Origin: Verticillium longisporum
Lineage: Eukaryota > Ascomycota > Sordariomycetes > Glomerellales > Plectosphaerellaceae
Length of the DNA: 64,000 nt
NCBI GenBank assembly: GCA_019188255.1
Contig: JAETXT010000010.1
Span: forward strand, 558,001 to 622,000
Direction of reading: 5' to 3'
The notes beneath the pieces are model-generated. The model ran no database searches. It was not told where the DNA came from and saw nothing but the letters and a program-made list of their open reading frames with translations. Shown here one piece after another: positions 57,021 to 64,000 of this stretch; position 1 is the stretch's first letter, and each line of letters opens with the position of its first letter. The translations under genes and the position numbers were made by a program.

Positions 57021-58812
57021 ATGTGGAAGAACATTGTCGAGAAGATCCGTGTCGCCGATGACCACGAGCATGGCTACGAGACAGATAAATGGATCAATCC
57101 CGACATTGCGCCTCTTCCCCCAAGCCGCCGCAACTGGGGAATCTGGGCCTACCTAGGTTGGGGTTCTATCGCAAAGCGAGTTCTCACTCTACGTCTTTCT
57201 CTCGCGTGGGCATCCAGACTGACTGTCGCAGCCTGTGCATTTCAGCCTGGACGGGTGCCGCCTCACTCTTGTCCCTGGGCCTGACTGTGCCTCAGACGAT
57301 TGGCCTCATGGTTATCGCTCGCATACTCATGGTTGCCCTCATCATTGGCAATGGATGGATTGGCGGAGAATGGCACATTGGCTTCGCCGTTCACCAGCGC
57401 ATGATCCTCGGCATGCGCGGGGCTTACATTACGCAAGCCATGCGAATCATGCTGTCCATCGTATGGTACGGGTCGCAGGCATGGCTCGGTGGTCTTTGCG
57501 TCTCAGCTATGATCAGCAGCTGGAGCTCAAGCTTTCTGAACATGGAGAACACATTTGCAGCGAGCGCCAACATGGTCACTCGTGACTTTATCGGGTTTCT
57601 GCTGTTCCACCTCATCTCGGTGCCTTTCTTGGTAGGCCAATCTCCGACCCTGATGATCAAGCGTGATGCTCATAATTCCAGCTCATCCGCCCTGAAAATT
57701 CGAAGCCCTATGTCATCACTGCGAACGTGATCGTCCTTATCGTCATGCTGGCTATCACCATCTGGGCCGGCGTTAACGGTGGCACTGGACCCCTTTTCGT
57801 GTCGGGCGCTCGCCAGCCTGGCGTCCTCTCCACTGGCTGGGCCTGGGTCTATGGTATTATCAGCAATCTTGGCGTCATCTCTGCCGGCATCGTCAACCAA
57901 AGCGATTTCACCCGTTTCGCCCGCCGGCAGGGCCTTCAAGTCCCTGGCATGGCCTTTTCTCTGCTGGTCCCGGGAATGATTGTCCCCATTTTTGCCATCA
58001 TCACAGCCTCGGCGTCCATGTCTATTTGGGGCCTTGAGCAGCCTTTCTGGAACCCACTATCAGTCATCCTGCAATGGCTCATCGACGACTACTCGCCTGG
58101 CGCCCGCGCCGCAGCGTTCTTCTGTTCGCTGGGTTTCGTGATCGGTCAGATCGCTGAGAACATCATGGGCAACTCGTTTGCTGCGGGCATGGACCTCGCC
58201 GGTCTCTTCCCCAAGTTCCTGACCATCAAGCGCGGGGCCCTCCTATGCGCGCTGCTGTCCTGGGCCGTGCAGCCCTGGGAGTTCTACAACACAGCCTCCG
58301 TCTTCGTCGCCGTCGCAGCTTCTTTTTCCGTCTTCCTTGGACCCCTGACGGGCATCATGATCGTCGACTACTTCGTCGTCCGCCGGCAGCGCGTCGAGCT
58401 CAGCCAGCTCTACACAGGCTCACGCGACGGAAGTTATTGGTACACATGGGGCATTCACTGGCGTGCGCTCGCCGCGTGGGTCATCTGCTTCGTGCCTGCC
58501 ATGCCGGGCATGGTGGCCAATGTCAACCAGAGCGTCACCGTGTCAGACGGCCTGCAAAAGTACTTCCTCGGCAATTATCTTTTCGGTTTCGCCGAGGCTG
58601 CTGTGCTGTACACAGTGCTGTGTCTCGTATCGAGGCCGAAGAATGCGGGCATGCAGGACAGTATTGATATGTACGGCACGTTTGACGAGAACCAGGCGAG
58701 GAACAAACGTGTGGTGCCCTTTGAGCGAGTGAAGGATGTGGATATCTCTGGCGAGGAACCAGTGGGAGAAATTGTTGATGGCCAGGAGAAGATACGGCAC
58801 TTGAGGGAGTGA
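57021..58812 (+). CDS. NCS1 nucleobase/allantoin/hydantoin-type cation symporter
   Basis: Start MWKNIVEKIRVADDHEHGY, then NPDIAPLPPSRRNWGIWAY, the standard N-terminus of fungal NCS1 permeases. After intron 1 (acceptor 57245, exon 57246-57631) and intron 2 (57632-57681, phase 0) the product is about 552 residues with about 12 membrane segments: WTGAASLLSLGLTVP, GNGWIGGEWHIGFAVHQRM, NQSDFTRFARRQG, WEFYNTASVFVAVAASFSVF. The donor of intron 1 is uncertain (57163 or 57193 keep phase; neither is strong), and a one-base indel there is possible, so residues 48-60 are unclear. Imports purines, pyrimidines, allantoin, hydantoins or vitamins by family. The context suggests a cyclic amide. Confidence 0.85.
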
Positions 58813-59713
58813 CGTGCTGCGTCTATTTGGAGGAACGAATTGACCGTCCCGTGTCTGAAAATGGACGACTTGGAAGTGCTCAGGATCGCACATCTGGCGC
58901 TACGTCTGTATCATACCAATAGGCGAATATCTAAATCCTACCTTTGCCAAATCTCGAGCCGAGTGCCTCCAGTTCAGTTTTCAAAACATCGGTGGAGGCA
59001 CGTGAATGAAAGGCGGGAGTACACCTCCGTGGAGCACTGAATGATTATGCGCTTAAGGCGGCCCCAACAACGCCCTACACCATGTGTCCGATCCCTCTGG
59101 CATCACAAGCTATCAGTGGAACGATAGCCAGCACGAGCTTATCAGATCGAATCCCTGACGTTGACGTGCAGAACAGAACCTGATAGCGAGTCAGAGTCGA
59201 ATGCTGATAGGTGGTAGCGTGCATGCGACACTAAGGCATGGCGGTAGTGGGGGTTCCCGTGGACCCCTTTTTAGGTGCTGGGCAGCGCCGTCCACAGTGG
59301 AAATGCAGGTAGGGAACCACTGAGACCGCTGGAAGATGCCGCTGTGGAAGGTCGAGACGAAGGAGGAGGGGCACCAATGCGGGGCAGGCTCGACCTTCCC
59401 CGCGTGTTGTCACTGCCAACATTTTGCACGCGCCCTGAGATGCGACCAGGGCGCGCTCAGAGATGGTGCCCCTCAATGGACCTGCCCGACGTGACCTGAT
59501 CTGATGCAGTGTTGCCTCGGCCGAGCTGGAGGCAAGACTTTCTGATCGTCACATTTCCATCTGTCTCGTGTTCTCACCTTACCACTTTCACCTCTTCCCT
59601 TCCCCTCCGTCAAGCATTGCCAAATCGTCATCGAGACAGACCTCCGCCCGAGATTCCCCCTCTTAGTCTATCATCCCCCGACGTCCATCACCAGAACAGC
59701 CATCACAGCCACC
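58813..59713. other. intergenic/promoter of the amidohydrolase
   Basis: No gene is seen. The last 180 bp are CT-rich (CACCTCTTCCCTTCCCCTCC) before CAGCCACCATG, a good translation context. Confidence 0.5.
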
Positions 59714-61346
59714 ATGTCGGTTGACAACCCCCTCGGCCCTCTTCGTCAATGGCCGCATCCTCGCCAAGTCGACCCCGGGTCTCACCGGCGAGCCCGTCTT
59801 CGCCGACAGCATGCTTGTGCAGGATGGCCTCATCAGAGCCATAGGCACGCGCGAGGAGGTAGCAGCCATCCGGGGCACCGCCGACATGACGACCACCGAT
59901 CTCGCCCAACAAACTATCCTCCCCAGTTTCGTCGATGGTCACATGCACCTACTCCTCCTTGGCCAGTCTTTGCGCAAAGTTTCACTTGATCACTGCAAGT
60001 CTTTCGAAGACATTCGCACCGCCATCAAGACCTACGCCGAGGCGAATCCTGATATTCCTCGTATACTCTGCAAGGGCTGGATGCACTCGATGACCCCGGA
60101 AGGCACTGATGCCTCCATGCTCGACGACATTGACCCGCGCCCCATCTTCATCGACACCAAGGACTTGCACTCCACATGGTGCAACAGCGCAGGCCTCGAA
60201 GAGCTTGGTGTTGCCAATATGCCCGATCCCGCCGGCGGTACCATCCATCGCGATGCCAATGGCAAGCCCAACGGTGTTCTCAGCGAAGGTGCCGTCCTGT
60301 CCATCGTCTGGCCTCACCAAGCCAAGGTTTCCCCATTGCCGAGCGTCAGGAGGCCATTCTCGCTGCAGTCGAGACCTACAACGCGTCCGGCTACACCGGC
60401 CTTGTCGAGATGGCCATGGACGAGCCGGCCTGGGATGCCCTCGTCGCCCTGCGCGCCGCCAAACCCGACCTCCCTATGCGTATCGCCGCTTACTGGCTTA
60501 TCAAGCCCTCCGACGACGCCGAGGCTCGACACGCTCAGGTTCGGCGCGCCATTGAGCTGCACAGCCAGCTTAACGCCTCTACCTCCCCAGACCTCCGCAT
60601 TGCCGGCATCAAGATTGTGTGCGACGGCATCATCGACGCATGCACGGCCTACCTCTCCGAGCCCTATGCACCCGCAGATTCCCCGCCGCCGATCTGGGCC
60701 CAAGCCGACCTTGAGCCCATCGTCGCGCAAGCAGACGCTGCAGGTTTGCAAATTGCTCTGCACGCGATCGGCGACGGTGCCATCAAGATGGCCGTCGACG
60801 TTCTCGAGAAGCACACTACGCCTGGTCGGCGTCATCGTATTGAGCATCTTGAGCTTGCATCGCCAGAGGACGCCAAGCGGCTGGGTGACCTCAACTTGAC
60901 AGCGTCCATCCAGCCTGTTCACGCCGACCCGGCAATTCTGCGGGCATGGCCGCGCCTCATCGGCTCGGAGCGGTGCAAGAGGGCCTTCGCGTATCGGGAG
61001 ATGGCAGATGCGGGCGCGTTGATGGCCCTGGGAAGTGACAGCCCCACGGCGCCGTGGGCGCCGCTGCAGAACGTTTACGTGGCGTCGACGAGGCGATCAG
61101 CGAGGGAGCCCGAGTACGAGGTGACGGTGAACGAGAACTTCCGACTAGGCGTGTGCGAGGCGATCGTGGCTGGTACCAAGGGCGGCGGCCAGTGTGTTCG
61201 CTGAGGAGAGGACAGGAAGCTTGGAGGTGGGAAAGATGGCCGATTTTGTCGTTGTTGACATGGAGTGGAAGGCTGAGAGCCTACTGAAGGCTCAGATGAA
61301 AGAGACGTATTTCGGAGGCAGGAGGGTGTGGAAGCTGGAAGCATAG
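59714..61346 (+). CDS. amidohydrolase family 3 (YtcJ-like), three single-base indels
   Basis: The only ATG in good context is 59714 (CACCATGTCGG). The conserved frame is reached after one C fewer in the run 59728-59732, giving PSALFVNGRILAKS. The metal-binding strand is LPSFVDGHMHLLLLGQS; next come RILCKGWMHSM, IFIDTKDLHSTWCNSAGLE and VLSEGAV. A second shift is needed at CCCC 60331-60334 (one C more) to reach IAERQEAILAAVETYNASGY, IAGIKIVCDGIIDACTAYL and RIEHLELASPEDAKR. A third at GGG 61180-61182 leads to SVFAEERTGSLEVGKMADF and a stop at 61344. With these the protein is 543 residues. Hydrolyses C-N bonds by family. Three breaks fit consensus error or early decay. Confidence 0.75.
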
Positions 61347-62019
61347 ATTGTTGGCGCTGCCTCTCCCGATGCTGTCGCAACATGGGACGAATTTGGCGAT
61401 GGAGATGGAGACCCTCTCTGGCGTTTCGCTTCAACATCACATCCGAAACAAACAAATGCGATTGGCCATGCCAACATTGACGCAATGAAACAATAGACGG
61501 AAGGAATGAACGAACACAGCCGGAGTCTTTCGATGCGCTGAGCGGCCCCGTCAAGCGCGCCGTGCCTCGGCTTTTCTTAGATTGAGCTCTGGGTTCGGTG
61601 AGGGCTCAAGTGAGCGTGTTCTGGTGGAGGTTTCGCTGCAAGGCGGGATCCATCAGCCCAAGCCTAAAAGGGAAGATGTTGCGGGAAGCATCTACCACTG
61701 CACAGCTCGCGACGCAGCTAAGGCCAAAGAAAGGCATGCCTGTTCAGTGTCAGTTCTCGCAAGCATGGCTGCAGGGCGAGTTGACGAGCGAGAGAGGGGG
61801 AGCCAGGGGCAACCACGGGGCGGTCTGGCGATACGATGTGTCCTGTTGTCGCCCATCGTCGCCGTGATGCAGCATTGTCAGGGGGGCACTTGAAGAGATA
61901 AAAGTCTGTAGAGCCCCCGACATTAGATGCCGTTATTCTCCAAGCCAGTCAAAATCACGGTCCAGCTTCGGGGGCATCTTCAAGTATCAAGCGGCATTTG
62001 AAAAACGCCACGGCCGACA
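61347..62019. other. intergenic, no gene
   Basis: 3' flank of the amidohydrolase and promoter of the cutinase. Short plus-strand frames show no domain. Confidence 0.5.
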
Positions 62020-62926
62020 ATGCGTACAACCTTGACCCCATGGGCTCTAGCCCTCGCCCTCCCCAAGCCCTGGCCCAACAAGGCTGCGCGCCGGTCAACA
62101 TCATCGTCGCCCGCGGCTCGACAGAACAGCCCGGCGTCGGCCTCATGGGCGCCATTTCCTCAGCAGCCGCGCAGCAGATCCCCGGCGCAGTCGTCACGCC
62201 CCTCGACTACCCGGCCCAGCTGAACCCGTACCCGCCCTCCGTCGCCGCCGGCGTCGTCTCCATGACGGACCTCCTGACACAGCAAACCGCCGGATGTCCG
62301 CAGACGAAACTCGTCGTCGTGGGCTACTCGCAGGGCGCCCATGTCGCGCTCGATACGCTGTGCGGGTCGAGCCTCAGCGGCTTCACGCCTAGTGCGGCGC
62401 AGGCTTCCGCTGTTGGGGGAGCAGTACGTGTCCGATCCTACCCTCGCGATCTTCAAGATCGAGATGCTTTCGTTGTATAGTCAACTGTGCTGACAGCTCT
62501 GCAGTTGCAGCGGTCATTCTAGCTGGCGACCCGACTTTCGTGCCAGGCCTGCCCTCGAACCGCGGCACGAGTCAAGATGCAGGTGTATGTTTGCCCATTC
62601 TACCCCGAGCCTGTGGCTTTTTGAATAAGACAATGAGCGGAGCTAGTGCTGACGGGCATTATGAACAGATCTTCCAGACGCGCGACATGACGCAGTGCGG
62701 CGACGTGCCGGCCAAGACGCTCTCGTTCTGCGACACCAACGACCGCTTCTGCGCCAGCGGCGAGAGTATCCCCGTTCATCTGGGCTACTTCAACAACGCG
62801 GCGTACGTGGCTGAGGCGGTGCAGTTTGTTGTTGCGAGTGCTGGGGCGGGGGCTTCGAATTGCACTACGGGGGCTGCGGCGCGGAGGAGGTGGGCTAGGG
62901 AGTCGGCGAGGTTGCCCAGTGATTGA
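62020..62926 (+). CDS. cutinase family serine esterase, two homopolymer contractions
   Basis: Start at 62020 (MRTTLTPWALALAL, signal peptide ending near ALAQQ) once one C is restored in CCCC 62061-62064; then GCAPVNIIVARGSTEQPGVG. The nucleophile elbow is VVVGYSQGAHVAL. Exon 1 ends at 62423; exon 2 is 62505-62584 (AAVILAGDPTFVPGLPSNRG) and exon 3 is 62669-62926. Phase at the first junction also needs one more G in 62415-62419. The catalytic Asp (LSFCDTNDRFCASGES) and His (IPVHLGYFNN) follow. Intron 2 is 84 bp, in frame and without stop. About 247 residues. Secreted esterase acting on cutin, acetylated polymers or lipids. Confidence 0.82.
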
Positions 62927-63399
62927 ATGGGTGTGTTTATTCTTGTTTGGTTAATGCATATGTTATTCTGTATCAAGCTGCTGTTTTGGTGTTCTAGCCC
63001 TTGATGTTCAACCTCAAGTGGGTTTGGACTTTTGATACTTGGCAGATGCATCACGCTTTAGTATATCGGTTAGGTAGTACGAGGCCCATCACGGCACAAA
63101 ATCATAGTCCTTCTTGTGTTCTTGTACTCTGTAGTGAATGAGAGGCTTGCAGACGAAGACTCTGAGGGGGTTAGTTGTGTCGACTGTATAACTGATGACA
63201 GTTGCGGGGGCGATTTATAAGAGCGAAGGTCGGGATTCTCACAGGAATGAGGCTCGAGCAGGATGATCACTGACGGAGGTCTTGGAGTATTGGTTCTTGC
63301 CGCCGTGTCTACATTTTGAGAGCGCCTCCTCTCACCGATATCACCCTTCCAACCACCACAATCAAGCACATACGACTATACCTACTGGAGAACTCGGGA
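62927..63399. other. 3' flank of the cutinase, no gene
   Basis: Transition from normal GC content to the AT-rich block. No coding signal is seen. Confidence 0.5.
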
Positions 63400-64000
63400 T
63401 CCCGTCCGCTCTCCTATAGATAAGCTAGTAAGGGAAATCTTGTCTGTAGGAGAGGATTGCGTAGCCTAAAGAGGCTTAGCGCTACTATACGCGATATGAA
63501 GGCGCATCGCCGCCCTGAATATCAACGATACATCACTAACTAGCAGGAAATAGTATTCTATTTAATATTATATATACTACTATATTTCAGCCTTCGCCTT
63601 TTAGGGGTTTCCCCCTCCCCACACTTATAACATGCTCGCTACTATTCTTCTTTATCCTTATTTCCTACTTACCTATCGTACTCTTTATATAACCTCGCAC
63701 TATTCCTTTACATTAAGCTATTACTTCGGCCTTTACTTCCCTTTATATTATTCAACCTCTTAAAATGCCTCTAATTCATTAAGCAAGCCTATAGGTATCG
63801 TCGTTATCCGCCCCTATATCGTTTTCTAGGGTATAAGCGTTTCGTGGACGGCGTAGTCCTAGCTGCGATCGGGCATAGCGCGCTTTAGTAGTACGGGATA
63901 AGATCGCTACGCAGCCTATAAACGATATACGCAATATAGCAAAGCGTACGAAGCAATAGCATAAAGCTCTCTATCGAGAATGGACGTTATAAGTGCAAAG
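63400..64000. repeat. AT-rich, TpA-rich block (RIP-like), continues past window
   Basis: TA is very frequent and CA/TG rare; in 63541-63600 I count about 13 TA and 2 CA. Such CA-to-TA depletion is the footprint of repeat-induced point mutation. No frame is open and the original element cannot be named. Confidence 0.65.

Noticed and set aside
1..64000. CRISPR array, prokaryotic operon or phage features
   Set aside because: None present; introns, Zn2Cys6 regulators and a LINE show eukaryotic fungal DNA.

Overview
The window is nuclear DNA of a filamentous ascomycete (Pezizomycotina, probably Sordariomycete-like). Genes carry short GT-AG introns of about 47-109 bp, many with CTAAC/CTGAC-type branch sites. 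The gene set is typical of such fungi: three Zn2Cys6 regulators, a PDR-type ABC pump, an ACS-family MFS transporter, a GMC oxidoreductase, a cutinase and small secreted cysteine-rich proteins. A Tad1-like LINE and an AT-rich, RIP-like block at the right edge fit the same picture. I assign no species.

Layout. 0-8 kb: a PRISE-type reductase cut by the left edge (-), a metallo-beta-lactamase-like protein (-), a Kex2-processed cysteine-rich secreted peptide (+) and a TPR-SET protein (+). 8-25 kb: a full PDR ABC transporter (-) and a Zn2Cys6 regulator (+) are divergent, and a 5.6-kb LINE with a 13-bp target-site duplication sits in their shared promoter. A second Zn2Cys6 regulator with an in-frame stop follows. 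25-39 kb: a secreted single-pass membrane protein, a double-chromodomain protein with a histone-H1-like tail, a DUF7053-type protein, an ACS-family MFS transporter and a secreted GMC oxidoreductase. 39-50 kb: a relic of a sugar-transporter last exon, then redox enzymes (Gfo/Idh/MocA, Old Yellow Enzyme, aldo-keto reductase, NmrA-type, DHFR/RibD-like), a secreted two-motif beta/gamma-crystallin-like protein and an intron-containing tRNA-Asn. 50-61 kb: a plausible catabolic cluster of a Zn2Cys6 regulator, a HyuA-DUF917 fusion, a divergent NCS1 (nucleobase/allantoin/hydantoin type) permease and a YtcJ-type amidohydrolase. 62-64 kb: a cutinase, then AT-rich DNA.

Working together. The 50-61 kb group pairs import of a cyclic amide or nucleobase-like compound with two ring or amide hydrolase-type enzymes and a regulator. 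This is inferred from gene families and adjacency. The regulator-ABC pair around 8-22 kb suggests regulated efflux.

Quality. Several otherwise well-conserved genes carry single-base indels, mostly one-base contractions of homopolymers, at about 8371, 10208, 10863, 14691, 17016, 31053, 60331, 62061 and 62415. The pattern looks more like consensus error than gene death. Neighbouring long genes (HyuA-DUF917, GMC, MFS, SET) are intact.
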